From positions 326,906-390,905 of the forward strand of contig NZ_AUFL01000004.1 in NCBI RefSeq assembly GCF_000426485.1: DNA of 64,000 nucleotides, written 5' to 3'. Of the stretch, positions 19,168-28,907 are shown one piece after another. The translations under genes were made by a program, and so were the position numbers. Origin of the DNA: Indolivaga capnocytophagoides DSM 22835. Its GTDB lineage: Bacteria; Bacteroidota; Bacteroidia; Bacteroidales; Dysgonomonadaceae. The notes below the pieces were generated by a model. The model was not told the DNA's origin, did no database searches, and worked only from the letters and a program-made list of their open reading frames with translations. The stretch's first letter is position 1; every line of letters starts with the position of its first letter.

Positions 19168-19767
19168 TTATTTATTAGATGAATATTTTCTAGCTAAAAA
19201 AATCTTATAATAAGCAACGGTTTCATTTCCCTGAATATCAGCGACAGATAATCTCAACTGATAAGGACCTTTCATCCATGTTTGACGTAATTTATATTTC
19301 AACTCGTTTTTCGAATCAATATAAGAGACTTGAGTTGTGGTATCTAAAGCAACAGACTGAATAATGGTTTTGTCGGTCTTTCCATATATCGCTTGAGACT
19401 GATAATTTCTTTTCCAATAAGCGTATACAACAGTATCCCCGGGATACATTACTGTATCTACTTTAGATGTATCTTTAACTATATCAGTAGCATCTGCATT
19501 CAATCCTCTTATTCGTATATTATAGGATGACAATGCTTTATCATCTTTAAAACGGATTCTTATTCGATTAAATATACTATCCTGATCCATAAAATAGTAT
19601 AAAGTATCTCCATCAGACAGAGATAACGGATAAGTAGCTGTTGAATCAAGAGCTAATATTTCAAAAGAAGGCGGTGTATTATCATCATTATCTTCTTTGC
19701 TACAGGAAAACAAAAAACAAGTCAGAATAAATCCTGATATAAATAACATAAAATACTTAATTCCCAT
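19168..19767 (-). CDS. Lipoprotein of unknown function at the end of the trp operon
   Basis: A 199-residue protein when started at the ATG at 19767; a longer frame starts at 19806, but 19767 places the signal peptide correctly, with lipobox FLFSC and Cys22. The mature part begins with an Asp/Asn-rich linker and then resembles an immunoglobulin-like beta-sandwich (possibly a DUF4625-type domain), with no enzyme motif. It follows trpA by 40 bases on the same strand and probably shares its transcript. Outer-membrane location is inferred. Confidence 0.7.
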   Translation of the reverse strand: MGIKYFMLFISGFILTCFLFSCSKEDNDDNTPPSFEILALDSTATYPLSLSDGDTLYYFMDQDSIFNRIRIRFKDDKALSSYNIRIRGLNADATDIVKDTSKVDTVMYPGDTVVYAYWKRNYQSQAIYGKTDKTIIQSVALDTTTQVSYIDSKNELKYKLRQTWMKGPYQLRLSVADIQGNETVAYYKIFLARKYSSNK

Positions 19768-19807
19768 ATATTTTTTGTTTCTCGTTTCTAACTTAACTCT
19801 TGACATA

Positions 19808-20581
19808 TCATTTGGACAGGCTGTCTTTCAGATTTTTGACAGCTTCCTTTATATCCATTGAATCTTTCAGCAAAGTTATAAATTTACTTCCAATTATAGC
19901 ACCATTTGCATTAGCTTGTGCAGCATCTAAAGTAGCTTTATTGGATATACCGAATCCGATCAGTCGAGGATTTTTCAATCCCATAGAATTTATTTTCTTG
20001 AAATAGGCTTGTTTTCCATCATCAAAATTGCTTTGAGCTCCCGTAGTAGATGCCGACGAAACCATATAAATAAACCCATCAGTATGATCATCAATAAGGC
20101 GGATACGTTCGTCCGATGTTTCCGGAGTTATAAGCATTACTATCTTGATATCGTATTTCTCTGCTATGGGTTTGTATTCTTTCAAATAATCATCAAAAGG
20201 TAAGTCTGGTATAATCGCACCATCGATACCAACTTCATTACATTGCTTACAGAAATTTTCGAATCCATATTGCATTATCGGATTAAGATATCCCATCATA
20301 ATCAGAGGGATACTTACTTTTTTCCTGATATCAGCCAGTTGATGAAACAATATCCGAAGAGTCATGCCGTTACGCAGAGCAATAGTTCCACTAGCCTGAA
20401 TAGTAGGACCGTCTGCCATCGGATCAGAAAATGGAATACCTATTTCAATCAAATCAATATCATTATCCTCTAATTGAGAAATGATTTCACAAGTATCATT
20501 TAATTGAGGGTAACCAGCTGTAAAATAAATGGAAAGTATATCTTTTTTCTTCTGGTCAAAAAGTTGTTTTATTCTATTCAT
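19808..20581 (-). CDS. trpA: Tryptophan synthase alpha chain
   Basis: A 257-residue TIM barrel that cleaves indole-3-glycerol phosphate to indole for TrpB. The catalytic pair is Glu46 ([11 protein letters not shown]) and Asp57 (MADGP), equal to Glu49/Asp60 of the Salmonella enzyme. It starts two bases after the trpF stop. Confidence 0.96.
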   Translation of the reverse strand: MNRIKQLFDQKKKDILSIYFTAGYPQLNDTCEIISQLEDNDIDLIEIGIPFSDPMADGPTIQASGTIALRNGMTLRILFHQLADIRKKVSIPLIMMGYLNPIMQYGFENFCKQCNEVGIDGAIIPDLPFDDYLKEYKPIAEKYDIKIVMLITPETSDERIRLIDDHTDGFIYMVSSASTTGAQSNFDDGKQAYFKKINSMGLKNPRLIGFGISNKATLDAAQANANGAIIGSKFITLLKDSMDIKEAVKNLKDSLSK

Positions 20582-20583
20582 CG

Positions 20584-21210
20584 TTATATTGTTTTAAAGT
20601 GAGATATAAAGTTGTTCAACATATTTATATTTTTCAATCCGGGTTCAATTTCAAATTTACTGTTCAAATCCAAAGCGTATAAACGGGGTAAAGAAAGTTT
20701 ACTAATGCTTTCGACGTCTGACGCGGATATTCCTCCGCTAAGAAAAAATGGCAGATTTTCTTGATATGCTTTCAATATATTCCAATCGAACTTTATGCCT
20801 GACCCTCCATGTTGAGAAGTCTTGGTATCAAATAAGAAATAATCACATACTTCAGTATATTCTTTTGTCTTTGCAAAATCAGCCTCCGTTGAGACATTAA
20901 ATGCTTTGATTACCTTAACACCTGTTTCTTTACGGCATTTTAAGCAAAGCTCCACCGATTCTTGCCCATGTAGTTGTACATAAGTCAGCTTATACTTATT
21001 TACCAATCGGGCTATTGTCTCAAAATCTTCATTAACAAACACTCCTACCCTTTCTATTGAAACCGGAAGTGACGATAAATCGGTAAGTTCCAAGCCTACT
21101 GCATACCGTGGAGATTTCTCAAAAAATATAAATCCTATAAAGTCAATCGGCAATTGACCTAATTGATCTATATTTTGCGGATTCTTCATTCCACAGACTT
21201 TTATTTTCAT
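20584..21210 (-). CDS. trpF: Phosphoribosylanthranilate isomerase
   Basis: A 208-residue TIM barrel with the active-site cysteine at residue 6 ([11 protein letters not shown]) and the general acid Asp128 ([13 protein letters not shown]). It starts two bases after the trpC stop, in tight coupling. Confidence 0.95.
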   Translation of the reverse strand: MKIKVCGMKNPQNIDQLGQLPIDFIGFIFFEKSPRYAVGLELTDLSSLPVSIERVGVFVNEDFETIARLVNKYKLTYVQLHGQESVELCLKCRKETGVKVIKAFNVSTEADFAKTKEYTEVCDYFLFDTKTSQHGGSGIKFDWNILKAYQENLPFFLSGGISASDVESISKLSLPRLYALDLNSKFEIEPGLKNINMLNNFISHFKTI

Positions 21211-21212
21211 AC

Positions 21213-22001
21213 CTATTTTGTTTTCAATTCCTGAATAAACTGGTTTAATGCTTGTCCCGGATTATCTGTTTTCATAAAGTTTTCACCCATTAAAAAACCC
21301 TTATAACCAACACTTTGCAATTCTTTTACCGTTTGCGTTTGAGAAATTCCACTCTCTGATATTTTTAAGAAATCCGTAGGTATTTTATCTGCCAGATCAA
21401 AAGAACCTTTCACGTCTGTAATAAATGTAGTCAGATCCCGATTATTTACGCCTACAACATCCACATATTCATTTATATGTGACAATTCTTTTTCGTTATG
21501 AATTTCAAGCAAAACATCCATCCCTAATTCTTTGGCTAAAGCTCCAAATTGTTTTGTTTCTTTTATTGTTAAAGAAGCTGCAATCAAGAGTATGGCATTA
21601 GCTCCTAAAACTTTGGCCTGGTAAAACTGATATTCATCCACCATAAAGTCTTTTCTCAACAATGGTGTTTTTGTTAAACTTCGTGCTAACTCAAAATCAG
21701 TAAAAGTTCCTCCAAAAAAATCAGTATCTGTCAGAACAGAAATTGCACTAGCTCCATTTTCTGAATAAGATGGAATAACATCTTCTATTTTTGCATTTTC
21801 GAAAATCCAGCCTCTTGAAGGTGATTTACGCTTAAACTCGGATATAATACCCGTTGAAGAATTGGCCAATGACTTTTTGAATGAATATAGGTTATTTGTA
21901 TCGGCTATTTGTGCAGCCAATTTATCAATACTTATTTCTTTCTTTTGCAGTTCGACCTCTTTGCGCTTATTAGCTACAATACGGTCTAGTATATTTGTCA
22001 T
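21213..22001 (-). CDS. trpC: Indole-3-glycerol phosphate synthase
   Basis: A 262-residue enzyme; the signature SEFKRKSPSRG (residues 54-64) holds the catalytic lysines, and LLRKDFMVDEYQ and GVNNRDL are also conserved. It is separate from TrpF here, not fused. The MFS transporter gene ends nine bases upstream. Confidence 0.95.
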   Translation of the reverse strand: MTNILDRIVANKRKEVELQKKEISIDKLAAQIADTNNLYSFKKSLANSSTGIISEFKRKSPSRGWIFENAKIEDVIPSYSENGASAISVLTDTDFFGGTFTDFELARSLTKTPLLRKDFMVDEYQFYQAKVLGANAILLIAASLTIKETKQFGALAKELGMDVLLEIHNEKELSHINEYVDVVGVNNRDLTTFITDVKGSFDLADKIPTDFLKISESGISQTQTVKELQSVGYKGFLMGENFMKTDNPGQALNQFIQELKTK

Positions 22002-22009
22002 AATGAAAC

Positions 22010-23197
22010 TTATTTATCTTTCTTAAAAACTTTTATCTGGGAAGTCAGGATTACAATACATATTCCAAACACACCGATCAAAGCATACGAGTACCTCAGA
22101 TTAGTTGCCTGTGATATATAACCGATCAATGGAGGCCCCATCAAAAAACCAAGAAAACTAATACTCGAAACTATGGTCAACGCGATCCCTGTAGGTATCT
22201 TGGTTTTCTGTCCGGCAATACTATAAATAGTAGGTACTATACTTGACGTGCCCAACCCTATTATCATAAATCCGAGTATGGTGAGGGGCAAAGAAGGAAA
22301 CGCTACAGCTAGAAATAATCCTAAAGAAATAAGTAACCCTCCTGCCTGAATGATTCGTTGGCGTCCCCATCTTTCGATAGCCTTATCGGCAAAGAAACGT
22401 CCGGATGCCATGGTAACCATATATGCAGCAAATCCCAATGGCACCAATTTTTCCGAGACTTTCACAATATCTTTAAAGTACAATCCACTCCAATCTGACA
22501 TTGCTCCCTCGGCAGCCATTCCACAGAATGCAACTATACCAAGTAGATACAAGAATGTTTCAGGCTTATTCTTCTTTTTAGACTCCAGTTCGTCCTTATT
22601 CTTTTGCTTTTTTATATCCGGTTGTAAAAACCTTTTATTAACAAACATATTAATCAATACAATTACAGCAACTATCAGAAAATGATAGAATGGACTTAAT
22701 CCTATATTTATCATCAGCAAACCGATAGCCGAGCCCGTAAAACAAGCAAGGCTCCATCCTCCATGAAACGACGACATTATAGATTTACCATATAATGACT
22801 CTATACTGACACCTTGCGTATTTACTGAAATGTTACAGAAGTTACCAAAGAACCCGAATACTATCAAGCTCATAAGCAATGCATATTCCGTCTGAGATGC
22901 TCCTATAGCAATAAGGGTCAAAGCATAGAAAAATAAAGATACAGGCAAGATTTTACGACTGCCTATCTTTGAAACCAATAGCCCAGATAATGTCATTCCA
23001 CAAATCTGACCTATCGGAATCATCAATAAAATTGTACCCCATGCAGCATCATCTAATCCTAAGAATCCTTTGATATCGGGTATACGGCTCGCCCAACTCG
23101 AGAAACACAGTCCTTGAGAAAAATAAAATGCAAATATCCCTAAACGAATTCGTTTTCGCTCGGCATCACTCAGTTTATGTATAACTTCTTCTTCCAT
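22010..23197 (-). CDS. Major facilitator superfamily transporter, inside the trp operon
   Basis: A 395-residue protein with about 12 membrane helices and a cytoplasmic Lys/Glu-rich loop near residue 195-215 between the two halves. The start FYFSQGLCFSSWASRIPDIK resembles the YbjJ/fucose-permease-like branch of the superfamily, members of which are often poorly characterised. It lies between the methyltransferase gene and trpC. Substrate unknown; export or uptake of an aromatic compound is possible only by context. Confidence 0.8.
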   Translation of the reverse strand: MEEEVIHKLSDAERKRIRLGIFAFYFSQGLCFSSWASRIPDIKGFLGLDDAAWGTILLMIPIGQICGMTLSGLLVSKIGSRKILPVSLFFYALTLIAIGASQTEYALLMSLIVFGFFGNFCNISVNTQGVSIESLYGKSIMSSFHGGWSLACFTGSAIGLLMINIGLSPFYHFLIVAVIVLINMFVNKRFLQPDIKKQKNKDELESKKKNKPETFLYLLGIVAFCGMAAEGAMSDWSGLYFKDIVKVSEKLVPLGFAAYMVTMASGRFFADKAIERWGRQRIIQAGGLLISLGLFLAVAFPSLPLTILGFMIIGLGTSSIVPTIYSIAGQKTKIPTGIALTIVSSISFLGFLMGPPLIGYISQATNLRYSYALIGVFGICIVILTSQIKVFKKDK

Positions 23198-23216
23198 CTG
23201 TTCAATATGAAATATT

Positions 23217-23316
23217 CTGATATTTAAGAAACTGCAAGTATTTAATGATATATTTTTAGTCTATAACAAATTTTGGTTGTTTTACTTACCAAAGTAATAA
23301 AAGGTCTGAGACCTTA
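23217..23316 (-). repeat. Dispersed intergenic repeat (long copy, reverse orientation)
   Basis: Read on the minus strand it begins TAAGGTCTCAGACCTTTTAT, continues TACTTTGGTAAG and ends with ATATATCATTAAATACTTGC. The palindrome overlaps the stop codon of the methyltransferase gene, so the repeat directly follows that gene and precedes the MFS gene. Confidence 0.85.
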
Positions 23317-24105
23317 TTTCTTTTCACCCAATAACGAATATACCATGGGTATATTATGTTCTAAATGACTTATTCGATATTTACCCTTAGCAAACTCAAC
23401 TATATTTTTGAAACACGGATAAGGGGAATAATCAAATTCATCAAACTTCTTTATTTCTATCCCTACCCCGATTAAACTATTCAGAACATCACTCAATGGA
23501 TGATTCCACGATATTTCCGAATAACTTATATCGGCATTCCTATCGGCATAAGTTCCTGCAAATGTCTCTATAATCTCTCCGGTATCAAAATAATCGTATG
23601 CTATTTTACGAAAATCTTCATCAAAGATCCAAACCAATGGATGAAATTCCACAAATACAAACTTTCCATGAGGTTTTAAATAATTTGATATCAGTTGAGC
23701 CCAACTGTCCAAATCCGGCAACCAGCCTATAACTCCATAAGATGTAAATACAATATCAAATTTCTGATCAAGTATTTCCGGTAAGTCATAGATATCTGAG
23801 CATATAAAATTGACGTCGAAACCAAGCTGTTTAGAAAAGATTCGCGCATTTTCTATTGCTTTTTCAGACAAATCAACAGCTGTTACTTCTGCCCCCATAC
23901 GTGCCAAAGATATTGAGTCCTGTCCGAAATGACATTGCAGATGCAGTATACTTTTACCATGAACATCTCCAAGCATATCTAATTCGATACTATTCAGAGT
24001 ATTTCTACCTTTCAAGAAAGAATCATTATCATAAAAGTCAGAATCAATATGAATAGCTGTTTTTATGTTCCAAGCTTGTCTGTTTATTTCCTTATAATTA
24101 TTCAT
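23314..24105 (-). CDS. Class I SAM-dependent methyltransferase, inside the trp operon
   Basis: A 263-residue protein with a standard SAM site: ILHLQCHFGQDSISLARMGA (about residues 53-72), the acidic AVDLSEKAIE and FDIVFTSYGVIGWLPDL. The C-terminal half (FVEFHPLVWIFDEDF onward) is typical of a widespread uncharacterised subgroup. It overlaps the chorismate mutase-like gene by four bases, so they are coupled. The methyl acceptor cannot be deduced. Confidence 0.82.
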   Translation of the reverse strand: MNNYKEINRQAWNIKTAIHIDSDFYDNDSFLKGRNTLNSIELDMLGDVHGKSILHLQCHFGQDSISLARMGAEVTAVDLSEKAIENARIFSKQLGFDVNFICSDIYDLPEILDQKFDIVFTSYGVIGWLPDLDSWAQLISNYLKPHGKFVFVEFHPLVWIFDEDFRKIAYDYFDTGEIIETFAGTYADRNADISYSEISWNHPLSDVLNSLIGVGIEIKKFDEFDYSPYPCFKNIVEFAKGKYRISHLEHNIPMVYSLLGEKK

Positions 24106-24392
24106 AATTTTGTTAAAGCTTCTTTTTCCAGTTCAATAAAAGCTCCGATCATTGCTCGATAAACCTTCTCTGCAATATCAGGGTTCAGCTTTTTCGAAAC
24201 AGCCACATGCCGTACCTTATCAATCACCTCTTGTACTCTTTGAGGAGCTTCCACTTCAGCCTCACTTTTTTTGAATCGAGAGGCTTCATTCACAAAAAAA
24301 CTTCTTTCTGATATTAACTGGATGATAACTCTGTCAATCAGGTCGATATTATATCGCACATCATCCAATGAGTTATAACTTTTTGTTTCCAT
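24102..24392 (-). CDS. Chorismate mutase type II / PchB-like protein
   Basis: A 96-residue all-helical AroQ-fold protein. Arg13, Arg30 and Lys41 fall where PchB (isochorismate-pyruvate lyase) has Arg14, Arg31 and Lys42, and the stretch NEASRFKKSEAEVEAPQRV closely recalls the PchB active-site loop; by-eye alignment puts Glu89 in place of the PchB glutamine. So it may be a chorismate mutase or an isochorismate lyase. Its place in the trp operon is unusual, since it would draw chorismate away from anthranilate. It starts four bases after trpD. Confidence 0.8.
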   Translation of the reverse strand: METKSYNSLDDVRYNIDLIDRVIIQLISERSFFVNEASRFKKSEAEVEAPQRVQEVIDKVRHVAVSKKLNPDIAEKVYRAMIGAFIELEKEALTKL

Positions 24393-24396
24393 CTTA

Positions 24397-25395
24397 TCAG
24401 CTGTTTAATTCAAGAAATTTATGAAATGTATTTTTAAGTCTGCCACTATCAATTGCTTCTGTTGCCTGAGCAATACAATCATCAATAGACAATTCGGGTT
24501 TGATAGTTTGAATCGCAAAAGCAGAATTTATTATCACTGCATTTTTTTGAGCTTTCGTAGCAGTATTGTTAACAACGTCATCAAATATTGCAGCAGCATC
24601 TTCGAGCGTTGCTCCTCCATCAAGATCAGCTTCTGCATATCTGTCAAATCCTAATTCTTCAGGAGTATATATTGTCTCAGTTTGCTTTGTTATAATCTTA
24701 AAATCGCCTGTCAATGAAATTTCATCATATCCATCCAGCCCATGTACTATTGCATAATCTACATCGGTTTGCTGATACATATAAAAATACATACGAGCCA
24801 TTTTCAGGTTAAATACACCCAGCATTTGCTTTTTGGGACAAATTGGATTCACCACAGGTCCTAACATGTTGAAAAACGTTCGTACCCCCAATGCTTTTCT
24901 GACAGGAGCAACGACTTTTAAAGCATTATTGAACAATGGAGCATGCAAGTAAGCAATATTTACCTTATCCAAAGATTCTTCGAGTTTCGAAATATCGGTT
25001 GTAAATTTTACACCATGCTGTTCCATTACTGTTGATGCACCACTTACAGATGTAGCTCCGTAATTTCCATGTTTAGCGACTTTATATCCTGCCGCGGCAA
25101 CAGTAAAACACGATAATGTCGAAATATTAAATGTATTTTTATTATCACCTCCGGTTCCTACAATATCTATGGGATCATAAGCCCTCAAGGCATCTACATT
25201 TGTCCGAAGATCCAACAATGCATCTGTAAAACCCATAAATTCATCAATAGAGATACTTCGCATCAAATATACACTTATAAATGCAGCTATCTGCGATTCA
25301 TTGTATTCTCCGGCAGCCATGTGGCTAAGGATATCTTTGGCCTCCTGCCTATCCAGATGCTGATGGCTAAACAATCGGTTTAATATTTGCTTCAT
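24397..25395 (-). CDS. trpD: Anthranilate phosphoribosyltransferase
   Basis: A 332-residue enzyme joining anthranilate to PRPP. The PRPP loop DIVGTGGDNKNTFNIST spans residues 77-93, and the KHGNYGATSVSGASTVMEQHG block is the anthranilate/phosphate region. It is not fused to TrpG, which is encoded separately. Confidence 0.96.
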   Translation of the reverse strand: MKQILNRLFSHQHLDRQEAKDILSHMAAGEYNESQIAAFISVYLMRSISIDEFMGFTDALLDLRTNVDALRAYDPIDIVGTGGDNKNTFNISTLSCFTVAAAGYKVAKHGNYGATSVSGASTVMEQHGVKFTTDISKLEESLDKVNIAYLHAPLFNNALKVVAPVRKALGVRTFFNMLGPVVNPICPKKQMLGVFNLKMARMYFYMYQQTDVDYAIVHGLDGYDEISLTGDFKIITKQTETIYTPEELGFDRYAEADLDGGATLEDAAAIFDDVVNNTATKAQKNAVIINSAFAIQTIKPELSIDDCIAQATEAIDSGRLKNTFHKFLELNS

Positions 25396-25427
25396 AACTT
25401 TTTAATTTTTAAGCATTAGCACATACA

Positions 25428-26783
25428 CTATACTAATTTTTCAAGTGTATCTCTTGATTTTGCTATTTCTTCGTCGGTCAGTTCGTAGTTTTTCATATTT
25501 CCACTCAAATACTGATCATAAGCGGCCATATCAATTAAGCCATGTCCCGAAAGATTAAACAATATAGTTTTTTGTACTCCTTCTTCTTTAGCCTTTAATG
25601 CTTCTCTGATGGCTACGGCAATAGCATGTGTCGATTCCGGTGCAGGGATAATACCTTCGGTATTCGCAAATAGTTTTCCGGCTTCAAACGTTTCAAGCTG
25701 CGGAATATCCTGTACTTCAATCAGTCCATCTTTTCTCAATTGACTGACAATAGTTCCGGCTCCATGATATCGAAGTCCTCCTGCATGAATGTCTGCTGGT
25801 TGAAAATCATGTCCTAATGTATACATAGGTAAAAGCGGGGTAAGCCCTACTGTATCGCCAAAATCATATTCGAAACGACCTCGTGACAATTTAGGACAAC
25901 TGGAAGGTTCTGCTGCAATAACCCGAATTTCTTTTCCATCAGTCAATTTATGACGCAAAAAAGGAAAGCCGATACCTGAAAAGTTTGAACCTCCACCGAA
26001 ACATCCGATAACAATATCAGGATATTCGCCTGCCATACCCATTTGCTTTTCACTTTCGAGTCCGATAACAGTTTGATGCAAAGCAACATGATTCAGCACA
26101 CTGCCTAATGTATATCTAGCCTCGGGATCCTGTACCGCCATTTCTACAGCTTCGGATATTGCAATACCCAGACTACCTGAATTATCAGGATCTTTAGCTA
26201 GTATGCTGCGTCCTGCATTGGTCGTATTACTGGGTGATGGAATCACATTTGCCCCCCAAGTTTGCATCATCATTCTGCGGTATGGTTTCTGCCCGGAGCT
26301 AACTTTCACCATATATACATCCAAACCTAAACCGAATACACTTGAAGCAAAACTTAATGCTGCACCCCACTGACCTGCACCGGTTTCGGTTGTGAGCCGT
26401 TTTATGCCTTGCATCTTATTGTAGTATGCCTGAGGTAATGCCGAGTTCAGTTTATGTGAGCCGACAGGACTGACTCCTTCGTTCTTAAAGTAAATATGAG
26501 CCGGAGTATCTAATGCTTTTTCAAGACCTGTTGCTCTTACCAATGGTGTAGGTCGCCATATCTTGTATAATTCACGCACTTCTTCCGGTATCTCGATCCA
26601 ACGCTCCTGCGACATTTCTTGCTTGATTAGTTCTTTTGCAAAAACAGGTTCCAAATCTTCTGCCGTTAATACTTGTTTCGTAGCCGGATTTAATGGAGGT
26701 AAAGGTTTATTATCCATATCAGCTACAATATTATACCACTTTTCGGGAATTTCGTTTTCACTCAAAAATATCTTTTTGCTCAT
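25428..26783 (-). CDS. trpB2: Tryptophan synthase beta chain, TrpB2 type
   Basis: A 451-residue PLP enzyme, the second beta chain in this operon. Its PLP lysine is Lys111 in [12 protein letters not shown], and the length and N-terminal region ([18 protein letters not shown]) are those of the TrpB2 subgroup, which usually acts without tight TrpA pairing. A frame runs upstream to 26849, but ATG 26783 begins at the conserved region and is preceded by an AT-rich leader. A long repeat and trpG lie upstream. Confidence 0.9.
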   Translation of the reverse strand: MSKKIFLSENEIPEKWYNIVADMDNKPLPPLNPATKQVLTAEDLEPVFAKELIKQEMSQERWIEIPEEVRELYKIWRPTPLVRATGLEKALDTPAHIYFKNEGVSPVGSHKLNSALPQAYYNKMQGIKRLTTETGAGQWGAALSFASSVFGLGLDVYMVKVSSGQKPYRRMMMQTWGANVIPSPSNTTNAGRSILAKDPDNSGSLGIAISEAVEMAVQDPEARYTLGSVLNHVALHQTVIGLESEKQMGMAGEYPDIVIGCFGGGSNFSGIGFPFLRHKLTDGKEIRVIAAEPSSCPKLSRGRFEYDFGDTVGLTPLLPMYTLGHDFQPADIHAGGLRYHGAGTIVSQLRKDGLIEVQDIPQLETFEAGKLFANTEGIIPAPESTHAIAVAIREALKAKEEGVQKTILFNLSGHGLIDMAAYDQYLSGNMKNYELTDEEIAKSRDTLEKLV

Positions 26784-26814
26784 ATTATTTTTTAAGATTA
26801 TATTTATAGAAAGT

Positions 26815-26905
26815 AAGGTATCTGACCTTTTTATTGACTTTGCAAACACAACAACAGCTGGTTATTGCTTTAAAACACATCATTAAATACTTCTATTACT
26901 TATTT
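26815..26905 (+). repeat. Dispersed intergenic repeat (long copy) between trpG and trpB2
   Basis: Begins AAGGTATCTGACCTTTTTAT, then TGACTTTGCAAACACAACAA, then GGTTATTGCTTTAAAACACA and ATTAAATACTTCTATTACTT. It points opposite to the trp transcript and fills the gap between trpG and trpB2 almost exactly. Confidence 0.88.
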
Positions 26906-26924
26906 TAGTTTAAAAGAAAAAAAC

Positions 26925-27491
26925 TTATTTCGATAAAAAATTTTTCACTATAATTTCTCCTTCAGGTGTTAATACCGATTCGGGATGAAACTGAACTCCA
27001 TGTACATCATAGATGTTGTGTTTCATTGCCATAATTTGCCCCGATTTATCAACTGCTGTGACTGTAAAACATTCGGGTAAACCTTTAGAGTCAACGATCC
27101 ATGAATGATAGCGCCCCACTTCTATTTCACTGTCAATATCCGAGAAGATATAATCATCAGCAATAATTTCCACTTTTGTAGAAATTCCATGATAAACATC
27201 CTCCAGATTAATCAATGTTCCGCCAAATGCTTCACCTATTGCCTGATGTCCTAAACAGACTCCTAATATCGGCTTTAACGAAGCATATTGTTTTATTAGG
27301 GGGAGAAGTAAACCGGCCTCAGAAGGAATACCCGGCCCGGGAGAAAGAATAATTTTATCGTATTTAGCAACGTCAGCCAATTCTATTTTATCATTTCTGA
27401 ATACATCAACATCTGTATAGCCCAGTTCTTTAACAAGATGTACTAGATTGTATGTAAATGAATCGTAATTGTCGAATATTAATATTTTCAT
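26925..27491 (-). CDS. trpG: Anthranilate synthase component II (glutamine amidotransferase)
   Basis: A 188-residue class I amidotransferase that supplies ammonia to TrpE. The nucleophile is Cys79 in ILGVCLGHQAIGEAFGG, and the His-Glu pair is in VQFHPESVLTPEG near residue 170. It starts nine bases after the trpE stop. Confidence 0.95.
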   Translation of the reverse strand: MKILIFDNYDSFTYNLVHLVKELGYTDVDVFRNDKIELADVAKYDKIILSPGPGIPSEAGLLLPLIKQYASLKPILGVCLGHQAIGEAFGGTLINLEDVYHGISTKVEIIADDYIFSDIDSEIEVGRYHSWIVDSKGLPECFTVTAVDKSGQIMAMKHNIYDVHGVQFHPESVLTPEGEIIVKNFLSK

Positions 27492-27500
27492 GATGAGATC

Positions 27501-28907
27501 TTATTTCTTAATGGTTTCAGCGACTTTTACAGCTTTAGCCAATGCTCCTAGTTTATTCTTTACTTCCATAACTTCTGTTTCAGGTGTTGACTTTGCAACA
27601 ATTCCCCCACCCGCCTGATAATAAAGCGTATTATTTTTACTCATAAATGTTCGGATCGTTATTGCCTGATTTAAATCTCCGTCAAAACCAATATAACCGA
27701 TGCAACCACCATATACTCCACGCATAGCAGGCTCTATATCTCTGATAAGCTGCATAGCCCTGACTTTTGGAGCACCTGATAATGTTCCTGCAGGAAATGT
27801 ATCAGCAAATACTTTTATGCTGTCAATACCCTTATCAACAACACCGCTAACCCTCGAAACAAGATGAATGACATGTGAGTAAAACTGTACATTCTTATAA
27901 AATTCAACTTTTACGTTATTACAGTTTCTACTCAAATCGTTTCGTGCTAAGTCAACCAACATCACATGTTCGGCATTTTCTTTTTCGTCTTTTAGTAAAT
28001 TTTCGGATAAAACGCGGTCTTTTTCATCATCTCCTGTTCGAAAATAAGTTCCCGCAATAGGATCTATATACGCTTTACCTTTACTCACCTTACAATGTGT
28101 TTCCGGAGAAGATCCGAAGACTCTGAATGAGCCAAAATCGAAGAAAAATAAATAGGGAGAAGGATTGATCGAACGTAAAGCCCTGTATACATTAAATTCG
28201 TCTCCTTTAAATTTTTGAGTAAAACACCTTGATAATACTATTTGAAATACATCTCCCCGTTTACAATGAGATATACCCTTGTTTATCATCCCTATATGTT
28301 CTTCATCCGTGATATAAGAAGATTCAGAACCAATACATTCAAAATTATATTCTGCAATATTATTATTTAGTAGGACAGCTTCAAGTTCATCAATCTTAGA
28401 TATTTCCCCGTCTAACAAATTTTCCACAATAGTCAATTCATTTTTTAAGTGATTGATTACTATAATAAAATGATATAGGTTATAATAAAACTCTGGAACA
28501 TCTGCATTTTCAAGCTTAGTATTTATCGGATCTACATCTTCAAAATAACGAATAGCGTCATAGGATGTATAGCCCATAAATCCGTTTAAACCTGTTGAAT
28601 TATTTCCTCTCACTTCAAATTTTTTAAGGAACGATTGAAATGCGGATGTCAGTTCTATGGATTCATCCAATTCTTCAATATCAACTTTTCCACAGGGATA
28701 TTCTTTAATTATCTGTTCATTCTGAACTTTAAATGAGGCGATGGCCTTCACTCCTATTAAAGAATAACTATTATCATCAGAATGATAGTCTGAACTTTCG
28801 AGCAAAGTCGATTCAGGATATATATCTCTTATTTTCAGATAAATTCCTACGGGAGTTTGTAAATCTGCTAATAGTTTTTTTGTTTGTACATTTATTATAG
28901 TTTTCAT
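27501..28907 (-). CDS. trpE: Anthranilate synthase component I
   Basis: A 468-residue chorismate-binding enzyme. The tryptophan feedback-site motif LLESSDY is visible near residue 35, and the catalytic region has GDVFQIVLSRCF, DPIAGTYFRTGDDEKD and the C-terminal PAGTLSGAPKVRAMQLI and AGGGIVAKSTPETE blocks. Its ATG overlaps the trpB stop by four bases. Confidence 0.96.
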   Translation of the reverse strand: MKTIINVQTKKLLADLQTPVGIYLKIRDIYPESTLLESSDYHSDDNSYSLIGVKAIASFKVQNEQIIKEYPCGKVDIEELDESIELTSAFQSFLKKFEVRGNNSTGLNGFMGYTSYDAIRYFEDVDPINTKLENADVPEFYYNLYHFIIVINHLKNELTIVENLLDGEISKIDELEAVLLNNNIAEYNFECIGSESSYITDEEHIGMINKGISHCKRGDVFQIVLSRCFTQKFKGDEFNVYRALRSINPSPYLFFFDFGSFRVFGSSPETHCKVSKGKAYIDPIAGTYFRTGDDEKDRVLSENLLKDEKENAEHVMLVDLARNDLSRNCNNVKVEFYKNVQFYSHVIHLVSRVSGVVDKGIDSIKVFADTFPAGTLSGAPKVRAMQLIRDIEPAMRGVYGGCIGYIGFDGDLNQAITIRTFMSKNNTLYYQAGGGIVAKSTPETEVMEVKNKLGALAKAVKVAETIKK

